A DNA stretch of 64,000 nt from Botryosphaeria dothidea (GCA_011503125.2 WWBZ02000033.1:496001-560000); one strand, 5' to 3'; positions 22,815 through 35,678 are shown, counted from the first letter of the stretch. Notes: generated by a model not told the origin, from the letters alone. Program-made: numbers and translations.

Positions 22815-24626
22815 TTAGGCAGACGCCTCCCTTTTCGGCTCCTCGGAATCGTTGTTTTCGGGATTGGCTTCCTCGACTTTAGCATCTTCAGGCTTGACCA
22901 CAAGTGTCTTGTCGGAGGGACCATGCTCAGGCAGAAAGACCTTCCACGAGTGCTTCTCCTCGTCCTCGGTCTCTACAGCCTTGACTTCGGCTCGTAGGCC
23001 CTCAGGAATCATCCTGTGCTTCAGATCCCATCCGGCAAGGCGACAGAGTTCAGCTACGACGACGTCGCAGTCACCTAGAAGATTGACATCGAAGTCAATG
23101 TGGCGAATGGGCTACAGTGTTGTCAGTCAAGATTGAAGCGCTAGATTAGAACCTCACGGGTAACTTACATCTCTAGAGATGTAGATCTGCGGGACATCAG
23201 GTTGAAGGATCTGAGGGACCTCAGAAACCGGAGCGACTTTCATTGAGGTGCCAATAACTATGACGAGGTCCACAATGTCCTTATCGTGGTCCTTAAGGCG
23301 CGTGAAGAAGCGCTTTGGGAGACCCTCTCCAAAGAACGTAATATCGGGCTTCATGACGCCGGGCTGCGGAATGTCGTACTGGCCATCCGAGTCGTCATCG
23401 TCGTCACTCTGCCGCCTCTTGCGACTGCTGCCATTTGAGCTCCGCTTCCTCTTCATGCCCGGACGTGGGATCGCCAACTGGCGAATGCATTCCTTGCACT
23501 CCGCCACCTTCTGCTCACGTATATTCTGGAATATATCTTCTCCTGGAATCTGGTGGCCACATTTCCGACAGGTTGCTGTTGCCCACGAGCCATGGCACTG
23601 CACCAACTTTTCCGGATCTATTCCGGCATGGCTCTCCAAGTTGTCAATGTTCTGGGTGTAGTTTGTGAGAAGTTTTCCCTTCTCTTGCAGAAGATGAATG
23701 AATTCGTGGGTGGGCGTCCAGTTGTGAAGATCGGGGAGAATGTCGCCAGCAAGCTTGTAGAAGATGCTGAGGTCAAGTCAGCATTGCCACTTCCCTATGA
23801 ATGTGTCAGAGCACTTACGTAGGGTCTTCGTCAAAGTTGTGGATGTCAAAGACCTGCTCGGGATCCTCAAACCCCATCTCGCGGAGCTTAGAATAGAAAC
23901 CGGTGTTCTTGGAGCGGAAGTCGGGAATTCCGAGGCTGGTGGAAATCTGAAGCCTCTAGGGTCAGTTGCAAAATTTCCTCCACCGTGTTGCGCGCGTAAA
24001 ATCTTAACAAACACCCAAAACACGAGTTGCGCGGCCAAGGTCGGGGGTGCTTACACCTGCGCCCGTGATAACCATAATGTTCTTGCTCTTCTGCAAGAGA
24101 AGAGCAGCATCTTCTATTGTAGAGTACTCAGACAGGCGACGCCTCTTGGAGAGCTCGCGGGCAATGGCGATTCCCAGCAGTTGGTAGTAGGAGCTGTCCG
24201 AGGCGCCCTCCAAGAATGCGGGGGGTTTGATGCCAAAAGCGGTACAAAGCTTCTTGGCGGAGACTTTGCCGGTGGTGACGGTCTCGAAAACGAATGCGCC
24301 GGCGCCTACTTCGTGCAGGCGCTTCCGGTATGCCTTGGCTTCTTCGATGGTGCAAACGTCGGGACCTGTCGCGATCAGCCCACGCTCTCGGCATGTTGAG
24401 TGAGAGACGCACCACCGCTCAGCTCAAAGGGCTCGACCTCGTCCAGCAATTCCTCGTAAAGCGAGACATTATCGATGCCGTCGTCGCTGTCGTCGTGCGG
24501 GCTCGGCGGATGGTCATCTTCGGCGCCCTTGGCTTGTTCGCCGGAAGATCTCGCGACGGAATCGGTGTTGGTGAGATCTACGACCGGGAGATCCCTCCGG
24601 TTGAGCAACACCTCGCCGGTGGCCAT
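22815..24626 (-). CDS. NAD-dependent protein deacetylase, Sir2/Hst1 class
   Basis: Class I sirtuin removing acetyl groups from lysines (typically histones) with NAD+. Five exons; the last four run about 24360-24055, 23946-23819, 23766-23169 and 23111-22815. The N-terminal part ([17 protein letters not shown], then [11 protein letters not shown]) resembles the conserved pre-catalytic region of Hst1/SIRT1 relatives. Catalytic motifs are [17 protein letters not shown] (split by an intron after GAG), [21 protein letters not shown] with the catalytic His, [13 protein letters not shown] and [15 protein letters not shown]. Zinc cysteines are CRKC and CKEC. After the fourth Cys a 45-residue insert carries a bipartite basic signal (KRKR and RKRR) and an acidic run. 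The start is the MATGEV methionine. Nuclear location is likely. Confidence 0.93.
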
Positions 24627-26745
24627 GTCCGCGCAGGTCGGCAGGTCCGTCGTCGCAGCGGCGAGCAATCGTCGGGGGCGCGGATTGGGGTGTGGACGGA
24701 TCGACCGTTTGTCCCTGTTGACGCTACTGTACTATTTCCGAGGGCTTAGCCGACGATTACCCAGACCGGCCTTACACAGTAACCGTACAGCAGCAGCGCG
24801 CAATCTTAAGAACTAGCGGATTTTCTCAGCGCAGCAAGGCCCGGTGGCGACAGCGCGATGGCAATGACGCCGAGGGGCCGCCTGGCTGTGGTCCATGGTT
24901 GCCGACCCAGGCCAGCGAAGTCAAAGCTTCCGCTTCGCTCTTCTTCGTCCTTCGACTGTGCGCCCGCGGCCCGCGCTCATTCGCCCACCGCTCTCGACAC
25001 CTCTCTGACTTTCTGCCATGGCTATCCAACTCCGCCTATTCCTCTGCATGACTCAACGCCCACCGGCAAGAACCGACCGTTCTTCGCGCTGTTATTTCGT
25101 TTGCAGCTGCGGCGTTCGCGCTCTTCACAACCATCCAATAAGAGACTGGCTTCGTGCATACCCTTATCATGGGCAGATGAACTATTGGTCCAAATGTCAA
25201 GAACATAACCATCTGGATGAATAATACCTCAACCCCTCATGCGTGTTTGCGCTCGAACTACTAATGGGAGCGACTTCGTACACGCATGGTTTCGAAATTG
25301 CCGGCCACTCTTCTCATTGAACCGCGACGCATCCTCGCTGGTGGTTGTCACCAGCCTCCGCACTCCTTTATGCTTTCCATCCTGTTTCCATTAAATGCTG
25401 GCCACGGACGAGCCCGGCTACACAACGCATAGAAGATCGATGGAACACGGTGTATGCAGCCACACCTGCAATGCATCTAGATCAGCCCGTCGCCGGGCTG
25501 TTGCCGCACAGCCGCCACAATCCTCCGCTAGTTCATGCGACCTGGAGGCCCGAGCCACATAATATCCGATTGGTCCATCGAAGTGGGCATGTCTTAGGAC
25601 AGGACGTGGAGTTTGTTACCTTAACTGGATGGCTTGGCGGTGGACAGTTGAAGCTAGGAATAATGCGTGGAGATTCCGCGCTTCGTACCCGAAATCTGGA
25701 CTGAGCTTGGGCAGTGCGTCGGAAATGCTGATTTCGCTTCCCAGACAGAAGCCAAGACCACGAAAAAGAGCAGACTATATCTGTCTTGAGTCGCATAAGG
25801 TTTGGTCTAGCGCAGGTTGAAATTGCCACAGAACAGAGCCCAGCAGTAAGTTTTTGCTTCCAGGCCTGAGGCATGCAGACGAGCCGGCAGATGGGGGCGT
25901 CACAATCAACTCCAGCGGTGGTGGGCGTGGCTACGCGTTCTTGCGGGGACGGGATGTGACATTCACACGATACACGCACATCCCTGGCCCCTGCCGCCGG
26001 CTGATTCTGGGGTGAGCTCAAGCTCTCGCCAATCCGCACGGGCCGGCCAGGGAAACTTTAACAACCATGCCCGAATGCCAAAAACGCCTTGCTGCGCTAG
26101 AATTGGTTCATGCCGCCCCGTGCAGTAGGCATGATTAAACAGGGGCGGGCTTCAGAGAACGAAACGGCCCAGGGTGCGAGACAGCCATCACAAAGCCACA
26201 GTTACGGGCTACGACGAGCTGAGAGGGCGGAGTGATGGCTGACGAGTGCAATGCCGCCGCCAGTAGTGCGACAAGGCAACAGCTAATTTATTGACGCCTG
26301 GCTTGGCGGCAGAAGCAAGCCACGGCCAGGCGCGCGTCGCTGCTGAAACCGCTCACCTCTGCCCGCGCGCGGATTGCGCGATCAGACCTGTCGCTGAGCG
26401 AATGGCGCTGTGCCGATGGGCGAGGCGTCCATGGCGCTGTCGAATGGGAGGGCGGGTGCGACGCAGGAGAGAGCAGCTAAAAAAAGGAAGCCCCCAGTCG
26501 AGTAATTGGACGCGGGTGCGGGTGGATCGACTGCCGAGGGAGGGTGCGAAAACGGGCAAATCCTCGAAAGCGCCACTGAAGCTACCCCGGCCTGGTCGAG
26601 AAGCTAATGAGCCAGACACCCAGGCCGCTATTTAATCGCGTCCCCGGCTCCTACTCCTATCCCCTTCACCCGTCTGCCTTTCAAGTCACCTGCGTCTTCT
26701 CCAAACCGATACACTCGCTTAATTCGACTTCGCGCCTCCATCAAG
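24627..26745. other. Gene-poor stretch of 2.1 kb
   Basis: No gene recognised. The left 300 bp is the presumed Sir2 promoter. A 168-codon minus-strand frame at 26039-25533 has no domain and odd composition. The right end, from 26600, is pyrimidine-rich and contains a TATTTAA element about 120 bp before the start of the next gene, so it looks like a promoter. Confidence 0.45.
26628..26634 (+). promoter_or_regulatory. TATA-like element upstream of the GPI-type protein
   Basis: The sequence TATTTAA lies about 112-118 bp upstream of the ATG of the GPI-type surface protein, followed by CT-rich sequence (CTCCTACTCCTATCCCC) typical of strongly expressed fungal promoters. Position and context support a core promoter, but no transcript start is known. 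Confidence 0.4.
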
Positions 26746-27399
26746 ATGCAGTACAAGACGGTCACCCTCCTTGCCTTGGCCTCCGCGGCCGTTGCGTCGC
26801 CTCAGCTCCACAAGAGGCAGGACGACAGCTCTCCCACCACTGTGGACCAGTATGTTCCCATCCACGGCAGAAAATCTCCTGCTACCTCCCACTAACTCTT
26901 TTCCAGGAACTCAATTGCGTCCGTCCTTATCACCGCTCTCCCGAGCTCGCTCCTCTCGGTGGCTCTTACCAACCAGGCTGCTGTTTCCTCTATCATCGCC
27001 TCTGAGGTTGCCGCCGGCTCTCCCCAGCCCTGGATCTCCGCTCTCCCCAGCGATATTCAGAGCTACCTCTTCGCCGCCGCCACTGCTGGCGTCAGCATCA
27101 CTGCGGCTCCTACTGCTACTCCCACCGCCGGCGCCAACGCCACCTCCGCCCTCTCTTCTATCGTCTCGAGCGTCGCTGCTGGTAACTCCTCTTCCAACGC
27201 CACTACCACTGGCTCTTCTGCCAGCTCTACTTCTTCGTCCTCGGAAGAGAGCAGCGCCGCCTCGGAGAGCTCCTCCGCCACTGGCACTCGCAGCGGCAGC
27301 AGTGCTTCTGCCTCTTCTACTGGCGGCGCTGCCCTCCCCACTGCCGTCGGCGCCGGTCTGGCTGGCGTTGTCGGCATCATCGGCATGCTGGCTTTGTAA
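26746..27399 (+). CDS. Small Ser/Thr-rich GPI-anchor-type surface protein
   Basis: Two exons (26746-26849, 26907-27399) encode 198 residues. The signal peptide MQYKTVTLLALASAAVASP is followed by a Kex2-type dibasic site (HKRQ), suggesting processing in the Golgi. The middle section (IASVLITALPSSLLSVAL, then PQPWISALPSDIQSYLF) matches a common small fungal surface-protein pattern. A Ser/Thr-rich mucin-like stretch with NAT and NSS/NAT sequons follows. The end, GAALPTAVGAGLAGVVGIIG plus MLAL, is a hydrophobic GPI-attachment signal, with the omega site probably in the small-residue STGGAA segment. Likely plasma-membrane or cell-wall anchored. The promoter looks strong. Function unknown. Confidence 0.88.
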
Positions 27400-28386
27400 A
27401 TTTGAAGTAATTGATGGACGCCATGGCCGGATGTACTGTTAAGGCTGAATTGGGGCATAGTAATGGAGATGTTAGAGGTCACTTCACGTAGTAATACAAG
27501 ACTTGGGGCACGTTGTGAGTAGTTAGCGGAGTCTTCCGGCGCCGCAGTACTTTCTCAGTACGTTCAGACGGTCGCTGCAACTACTCATGCGTCCCCTACA
27601 AGCTTGTCAATACAATACTAATAAATCCGATCACGTAGCTTGATCCTTACGTTTCAATTAATTTCTAAGATGACTACTTCGGAAGTTAAAAAAAAGCGAG
27701 TAACCTTCGCGGAATATATATTCTCTTCCTATATACCTAACTTCAGGGTCCATGTCTAGTGAATGCCTAATTGATGCTGGCATGGGTGCCTGAGGAGTAT
27801 TTTCAATGCATGATTGTCGGGGCCGGAATTATACGATTAACACCCGCAATGAGACCACTTTTCAGCACAATGACCAAATCCATTGTTCTCCAGATAACAT
27901 GCCAGGCAATATTTTGTGAAACATCCCGATTCGCCTGATGCCTGCTCATCACTACACAGTAGAAGCGAAAGCTTAGCCCTTTTTCACCAGATTGCTCCTT
28001 CGACCAGGCCTGTCATTACTTGATTGGCTGGCTTAACGTCTGTCAGTATCACATGTTCAAGTCCTTTTGAGTCTTGGCGTAAGTTGCGTGAGTTGTCCCA
28101 GGCGGCTCTCGGTGGGACTAGGACTTCCCAGCCCCACTAGTCCACTTAACGTCATGCACGGTGGCGATGTCATCTTCAAAGGACCTCAAGGTGCACAACG
28201 ACGTAAACGCAGCGTAGCTGTCTCCGCACATAAGGGCCCACTAGCACGTCATGCTCCGACGAGGTTCGCTGAGGGGTTTAATTGCAACATGCCCTCACAC
28301 TTCTCCAGACTCATTCTTTCTCCACGCATACCATTCTGAACATTGTAACTACGCGTATACCTGCTTTGAAACAACCGCAAGACAAT
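27400..28386. other. Intergenic, no gene seen
   Basis: About 990 bp between the GPI-type protein and the aldo-keto reductase. AT-rich in the left half. No domain, tRNA or repeat recognised. The right end is the reductase promoter and leader. Confidence 0.5.
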
Positions 28387-29580
28387 ATGGCGACCAAGCT
28401 CAAGCTCAACACCGGTGCTGAGATCCCTGCTATTGGATTTGGAACCTGGCAGGATGCTGAAGAACAAGAACCGGCGGTGCTGCATGCCCTCAAAGCCGGC
28501 TACAGGCACATTGACACCGCACGAATGTATGCTTCTATTTCTTCTTAATCATTAGCTGTCTGACAGCTGTTTCACAGTTACGGAACCGAGCCAGCTGTTG
28601 GAAGCGCCATCAAGAAGTCTGGCATCCCACGAGACCAGATCTTCCTCACCACAAAGCTCTGGAACAACAAGCACCACCCGGATGATGTTGAGGCGGCGCT
28701 TGATGCCTCTCTGAAGGATCTAGGGACTGGCTACGTGGACCTTTATCTGATCCACTGGCCAGTTGCCTTTGCTCGCGGGGAAGAATTGTTTCCGAAGGAC
28801 AGCAACGGTAGGCTCGTTCATCCCGTACTCATGTCCTCCAGGGTTGCTAACGCCTTTTTCAAGGCAAGCCCAAGACCGAGAACATTGACATAATCGATAC
28901 GTACCGCGCCCTGGAGAAGGTGTACAAGAAGGGCAAGGCCAAGGCAATCGGGTAAGCGCGCGGAAGCCGTTGTCCTCCGAAGTATCTGGTACTAACAGAC
29001 CTTCCAGCATCTCCAACTTCAGCAAGGCGGAAGTTGAGCGCGTTCTGAAGGAGGCCGAAGTGGTATGTTCTGGTGTATTGTAGTCGCCAATCAGGCTGCT
29101 GACCATCATTTAAGGTACCTGCCGCTCACCAGCTGGAATCGCATCCATGGCTGCAGCAGCGCGATTTCTCGGAATTCCACCGTCAGCACGGCAGTAAGTA
29201 AAGATTACACCCTCGTCCCTTGGGCGCGCCTGACTTCGTTCTCAGTCCACATCACGCACTACTCGCCATTCGGCAACCAGAACGAGATCTACGGTTCCAA
29301 CGTCGGAAAGCTCATTGATGACCCGACGCTCAACGAGATCGGAAAGAAGTACGACAAGTCGGGCGCGCAGGTTGCGCTTGCATGGGGCATCGCTATTGGC
29401 CACTCGGTGATTCCGAAGAGCAAGACTCCCCATCGGATTGAGGCGAACCTCCATGGCGACTTCAAGCTTTCCGAAGAGGACGTGAAGAAGGTCGAGTCCA
29501 TCGATAAGAAGCTGAGATTCAACGATTCGTCGGTGGACTTCGGCTACGACTTCTTCACGGATCTGGACGGAAAGAAATAG
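28387..29580 (+). CDS. Aldo-keto reductase
   Basis: NADPH-dependent oxidoreductase of the aldo-keto reductase superfamily, reducing aldehydes or ketones (glycerol, xylose and similar substrates in relatives). Six exons (28387-28526, 28578-28807, 28864-28951, 29008-29062, 29115-29193, 29246-29580) join into exactly 308 residues. The catalytic tetrad is visible: Asp in GYRHIDTARIYGTE, Tyr in the same block, Lys in IFLTTKLWNN and His in VDLYLIHWPVAF. The cofactor region IPKSKTPHRIEANL resembles the NADPH-binding IPKS loop. LGTGYVDLYLIHWP and GKAKAIGISNFSKAEVE are family signatures. Substrate cannot be assigned. It stands alone, so a metabolic cluster is not indicated. Confidence 0.93.
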
Positions 29581-31924
29581 ATAAGGGACTCTAGGAGCGT
29601 CAGTACGATTGAATGAATTGCTCTTGATAGTCTCATTAATGGTTTTGGATGATCCATAGAGTCGTCCAGCATCGTACCAAGTACCGGCAGGCATGTGAAG
29701 AATGTGAACGAGTCCGTGCGCAGACTAAGAGAGTACTAGCGTCCATAAGCCAAAGCGCCCAAGTCAATAATGGTGTGGAATTAGCATGCTGTGGAGAAAC
29801 TCATTGATCATGTTAGTGTTACGATGTTGGAAAGGTTCGGCTGAGAAGGTGCTTGAGGGTTCAGGGCCCATCACGTGCTGTCAGGGTGGGTCCGCGTCGG
29901 GTCCAACTCGGGAGGCGCTAGCGCGTCGCTACCTTAAAATTCCAGCGAGCTGCCTGCACAGTCTTCCCTCTCCATCAACTTTTCGACGTCGCAAACTCTG
30001 CGCACTCCGGGTCTCAGCCAAATGCATGCTTGCGCATGCATGCTGCGACCCAACTCGCCTTATCTCTCTGTGTAAGTTGCTACTACCCTTCCCTGTGCCG
30101 CGTTCAAGTGATGATACATTCTTATCCATGAACAATCCAACTCCTACACGATCATGAAGGATTACGAAAGAAAAGCTCTAGAATTACCCTGAAAGCGCAC
30201 GTCGTATCTCTTGATGCGTGTCAAGCTGTTCCCTGAACATTCGGCTAACGTGCTCTCTTAGAATGATGTAGCCCATTTCGTACCTCTGCTTTGGATCGCC
30301 AATGTCTGCGACATGACCGTCGGTCTCGAGCATCGTTATACACACCTCGCCAAGTGACAGACATTTGACTTGCTTGGTTGGCTTTCGGGTTTGGGAAGCA
30401 GGCTCAAGTCAGATGTCGACTTTCCTATGATCCTAAATTCGCGCCGTCTGGGCTGGTCCCACAACACATCTTGCAAAAGGTATGCGCAAGATATTTTTTT
30501 TATTTCCACTCCCTCCTGGATGATGATCAACCGACAACGGAAAGGCATTCCTCAATCCGAACACATAGTGTCGAATCCTGTCAAAATTAAGTTTCAGCCT
30601 TGTCTGACCCAGCACATCTGAACACAACTTTCTCTTCACGTCCAGATGTGACCATCGACTAACGTTGGATCGCTTAGGTACGAAACTTTGCATTTCTATT
30701 ACGCCCGTCATGCAGGCTCCCGCGACACATGAGGAAATTTGAACGAACGGGCGGACAGACTGTGCATACCTCTGGTGGCATCCGACAAAAGCAAGGCGTA
30801 CAAACCTTGTGGGTGTCATCTTTGAGGGATTGCTTGTTGAGAATTCGTCAGCTGATCCGCGATTGCTTCTGCATGGCATTTTCGTGGTTGTTCCGTTGTT
30901 GGCAAATTGCTAACGACCAAGATGCAGGTATTTACTATTCTTCTTTCTACGCGCTCCTTTGCAGGCCATCGTATATGATGATCACTATTCACACTGTTTG
31001 ATCCTATTACGTGTAACGAACGTGGTATGGAAATGAACATTAACACTGAAAATTCTGATTTAATGAGGTATGTGTTCAATCACGGTATTATTGAGGTTGA
31101 GCGCCGCTAATCCGTATCGCAGCCTGATTCACGATGGATATCTCGCATACTCATGCAACTTTGTTTCTGTCTTCGAGCTCCCGCTAATGAATTGGTGTGG
31201 CTGCAGATGCTTGACTTGGAATTGCATGTTGTGATACCCTCGAATAGGTACGTTCGCCTTGGTGGCGCTACTTCCCTCTCCTTTCCTGATGAGCCCCATG
31301 ATTTCGCTGTGTTCTTCCTGAGATTCGTCTTTGAAGAAACAATCATCACCTTGGAGACCTGAAGTCTCGCAAGACTGCCTTACCGGAATACAAATCTTGC
31401 TTTGGTCAGCTGCTGACTCGAAACAGGAACAGACCGTATACGTATTTCGTGTAGATTAATGGATGAGCTTGAATGTGCACAACTTTCTGTGATCCTGGTG
31501 CAATGCTGTGAACGTCTACTCCTGCCGCGTGAAAAGATGGAGACTTGTCTGCGACCTCTCAGCCATCTCGCTGTCACTTCTGGGATGGCAGATGTTCAGA
31601 CAGATCCATGACAATTGCGTGCTTGCGAGTGCTTCAACGGCCCATGCATGTTAGCTGCTGTACTCTCGGTCTTGGGGTTCTGCTCTTCCGCGCATCAGGT
31701 TTATTAATTGATCGGCCCTGCTGCTCCTGTCATCTGTGTGTTCGTGATGTGTGGTGATGCTCGACGGTGGAAACGTGCAGAAGGAGGGCCGGCCGCATTT
31801 GGGTGGCAGATCGGCGCCGCTTGGGGCGCGTCGCGGTGATGAAGGAACATCGCCGGCAGTTGTGCACACTCCGGATGTGCAACCGCAACATGCCGCCTCG
31901 ACAGCCCATGGCTTTCTTCGTACT
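29581..31924. other. 2.3 kb without a secure gene
   Basis: Apart from the coding-like minus-strand segments described separately (about 30190-31620), I see no gene. The part left of 30190 has only short frames. The right end, from about 31750, is open in the Mdm1 frame upstream of its ATG and probably is its leader. Confidence 0.4.
30190..31620 (-). pseudogene. Coding-like minus-strand region, gene or gene remnant
   Basis: Several short open segments on the minus strand read like real protein and are separated by plausible GT...AG sites. Examples, in order, are VVHIQAHPLIYTKYVYG (near 31450), GLQGDDCFFKDESQEEHSE then IMGLIRKGEG (near 31300), ELRYGLAALNLNNTVIEH (near 31110), HHIRWPAKERVERRI (near 30950) and GEVCITMLETDGHVADIGD followed by EHVSRMFREQLDTHQE (30340 to 30190, ending in TAA). 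I cannot connect them into one confident frame and I recognise no family. It may be an intron-rich fungal gene of unknown type or a decayed copy of one. Codon composition and the lack of a long exon favour decay or very short exons. Confidence 0.28.
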
Positions 31925-34900
31925 ATGGAACTCACCCGCCGGGATGTGATCCTTGCCTGTATCGCGGCCTTCATTGCTTGGGGCTGGATCACCCACTGGG
32001 CGCCGTCGCTCTTGTACGCTCCTCAAGCATTTCTCGCGGGCATAGCCATCACAGTTACCGGGATCGCATACGTTATCCTCTCGACCTCGCGCCCGCCCGA
32101 AAATGCCTATTCTCGCCCCCTCCGCTCGCCGCAGCATGTGGCTTTCGTGTCCGCCCAAGCCTGGAGGGCCGAAACCGCCTCTCTGAAGAGCAGGTCGCTC
32201 TACCGCCGCGAACCGCTATACCCGCCCTCTTTCGTCATCTCCGACCACCTCGACGACCTCCTTGACCTCATACTCCGTGATTTCGTGCAGAGCTGGTACG
32301 GCCAGATCAGCACTCGCCCGACTTTCACAAATGAAGTCGACCGAGCCATACGCGCTGCCCTTAGCAGCATCCGAGACAGGGTTCTGGACGTGGATCTGGT
32401 CGAGATTGCCATATCGCGCGCCGTCCCAATGATCACCACGCACATGCGAGACTTCTACGAGGCTGAGCGGATTGTGCGCGGCAGGAAGCTTTCGCGGGAC
32501 GTGACCGAGTCGGAGGAGCTCGACAATGCGATTGCGGCAAAGTACCGCGACGGCAAGCTGCATCCCGCCGCCTCCCTGACGTACACAAACCCAAAGTCCG
32601 CGCAGCAGCAACACCTCCGAGGCATCGTGGAAAAGTTGATGCCACAGGTCCTGCCCCAAAATATGCGAACGAGCCAGGCGGTGAACACGTTGATCAAGGA
32701 AATCGTCGCTTGCGCCGTGCTCTTTCCCGTCATACAGATGCTGGCGGATCCGGATACTTGGAACCAGATAATGGAGGGCTATGGCCGCACACTATTGCAG
32801 GACCGTAAGACAGTGCGGAAGCTCCGCGCCGCTCTGGACGAACATGCGCCCGTATCGCCGAAGCTGCCGAAGACCGCCCCTTTCCCACGCCTGGCTCCTG
32901 GAGATAACGAGAGAAATTTTGAGAGATTCATTCGGGCTATTCGGCAGTGCAATTCCCTTTCCGATGCCCGCCGGTTCAGGAGTGAGATAGCTAGCCAACT
33001 CAAGAAAGAAGCTGCCGTGGACGGCCAGGATCCGCTATATCTACGTCGTCTGGAGACCGCTCGAAGAATTCTGGATCAAAGAGTCGTGCAACTGAGCGCC
33101 GGGAGCACTGTTAAACCGAAACTTGCTGTGCAGCCAAATCTCGCACGTAGAAACTCGAGATTGGAGAATGCCGACCTTCGGCAGGTCCTCTACGATGCTT
33201 CAGGCCTCTCATATTTCATGGAGTTTATGGACCGCCAAGGAATGATGAGGCTTGTTCAATACTGGATTGTTGTGGACGGGTTCCGTGATCCGCTTGAGGA
33301 AGACACGGGTGAGCTGGATGATGCTAACCTTGAACTCTCCTGGGGTGCCTCTGACCGCGCTGACCTGGCCCAAATCTATGAAGCTTACCTGACCAAGCCG
33401 GAGCTAGCGGTGCCCGATGGCACTCGCAGAGTTGTGGACGACTTCCTGAAGGCGGGAAGGAAAGCTTCGAGCGTTCAGTATCTCGCAGCCAGACGTGCGG
33501 TATTGCAAGTGCAGTCGTCCGTATACCAAGAAATGGCAGATCGTTATTTCGCACGCTTCAAGAAGTCCGACCTGTGGTACAAGTGGCTGGCATCTGATGA
33601 GGCTTCCTCCCTTTCTAAGAGCCCTCCTGGATCGTCAATTCCGAGTCACACCATCAGCGCAGCTCCTATTCCTTCCAAACCTCCTCCACTTCCTCGGACA
33701 TTATCCTCACAATCCACAGACCTCCGAAGAGCGGCAGTTTCTACCTCGGATCTAAAGAACATGAAGACGCTGCAAAACTCGGCAGCCCCTACTCGAAGAT
33801 CGTTGGATGACGCAGGTCGCCCTCCCCTTTTTGATGATGACGTCGAACCAGACCCCATGGCTGGCTCCTTTCAGAGCATCGACTCAGACCTTGAATCCTA
33901 TCGGCCCAATGGCGACAACTCGCAAATTGTTGATGCCATGCAAGAGGCTCTTGAAGACATCATGGACAATGATGCGGATAGAGACTCACTCTTCTCTGAT
34001 GGGCCAAGGTCCACCCAAGACAATGAATCCCTAAGAGGCTCTTTCGAGATTGCACGGATAGGATCACCAGCGGTTTCCGGAAGAGAGAGGGACAGGCCAA
34101 GTATAACGTCACTCGGCCTCGTAGGTGCACCGACCACGAGAGGTGTCTTTTCAGACAATCTCTTCGGCGACGAAGAAAGGTTTCTTGAAGACGAAATGGA
34201 AGATACGGACGCACATGAGAAGGATGCGGAAGACGAAATCCATGAGGCTGCTCCCGGAGACCTCGGTTTGGCTGAAGCCATCGATGCCTTGACTCAAGAC
34301 CTCGACCGACTGGTCAACCAGGAGTCTATTGTGGACTCTCTGACCAAGAAGGCTGAACTAACAAACAACGCAGCAGAGTTGCGTATTCTCAAGAAGTCAA
34401 AAGCAAGTCTGCAGCGGGAAATTCATCGTAAAGAACTTCAACGTCAACAGTATGTCATTCAAGAGAGTGACAACAGCTTGTATGGCAGAGCAACTGTATC
34501 CATTCAGTCAATCATGGTCGGCAAGGACGAGGATGGTTCGGAATTTGCTTTGTGTAAGTCAAAGTTTTGTATTTATGGGTATGAGCTATAGCTAACCTGA
34601 CTAGACGTCATCGAGGTCCGCAGACAAGCAGGAGAGCAAATGCCAGCTGCAGCTTGGGTGGTGGCGAGACGGTATAGCGAATTCCATGAGCTCAACAAAC
34701 GTCTCCGCTCCAAGTATCCCATGATACGGAACCTCGAGTTCCCTCGACGACAGATGGGGCTTCTCAAACTGCAAAAAGACTTCCTCCAGAAGCGTCGGTC
34801 TGCTTTGGAAAAATGGCTTCGCGAACTCCTCCTTATCCCCGCAATATGTCGCAGCCGTGAGCTTCGGGCCTTCCTCTCTCAACGAGCCATCTCACCATCC

Positions 34901-35678
34901 GATCCCTCGGACTCCCAGGCCGAAACCAAGGACTTCGTCTCTCGCATCTACAGCTCTGTCAGCGATGGCATGGAAGAGTTCATCGGCAACATCCCCGTCC
35001 TCGATCAACTCTCCCTCGCCGGCCAAAATCTCATCTCGGCCGCGACGACCCAGCTCAACAACGGCAACGGCACCGTCCCCGCCACAGCCGCTCCCAGCGC
35101 CCTCGCCAACGACCCGCAAGCCGCAGCAGAAGCCGAAGCCGAGCTGCGTGCGTACGAGAACCAGCAGCTCGAGCCGCTCATCAAGCCCATCTGCGACCTC
35201 TTCCTCGAGGCCTTCGAGCTGAACCGCGAGAACAACTGGCTGCGCGGCCGCGCGGTCGTCGTCGTCCTGCACCAGCTGCTCGGCGGCACCATCGAGCGGA
35301 AAGTCCGCGAAAACGTCAAGGTGCTCACGCAGGAAGACAACATCGTCAAGTACATCAACACGCTGCGCGACTCGATGTGGCCCGACGGCCAGATGGTCCG
35401 CGACAAGCTGCCGCGCACGCCGCAGGAGAAGGCCAAGAGCAGGAAAGAGGCCGGCCTGATGCTGGCAACGCTGATACCCGACTTGGCGGGCAGCGTGGTG
35501 GGCAGAGCGAATGCGCAGGCGGCGAGCAGGAGGATTTTGGCGACGTTGAATAATCAGAGGCTCAAGTGAGTTTGATCCTGTCCCCTTACTCTCCGTCCTT
35601 TTACTGACGGTCTCTTGCAGCACCCATCTAGTCTACTCGATGCTTGATGAGATCATACAGATCATTTTCGGTGTATAG
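31925..35678 (+). CDS. MDM1: Mdm1-type sorting nexin (PXA-RGS-PX-nexin C)
   Basis: Membrane tether of the Mdm1/SNX13/SNX14/SNX25 family, which in yeast bridges ER and vacuole and affects lipid droplets. Three exons (31925-34553, 34605-35565, 35621-35678) give 1215 residues. Two N-terminal hydrophobic helices (ILACIAAFIAWGWITHW and AFLAGIAITVTGIAYVIL) form the ER anchor. The PXA domain spans roughly 105-290. An RGS-like domain starts near 415 (GLSYFMEFMDRQGMMRLVQY). A long disordered Ser/Asp-rich linker and a coiled segment (LTKKAELTNNAAELRIL) precede the PX domain at about 835-975, with the phosphoinositide motif VVARRYSEFHELNKRLRSKY. The nexin C domain occupies about 1060-1190. The start at MELTRRDV is preferred, because the 58 in-frame residues upstream look unconserved. 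Confidence 0.94.

Noticed and set aside
25533..26039. 168-codon minus-strand frame
   Set aside because: No domain, unusual Cys/Ser/Pro composition, no supporting splice or start context.
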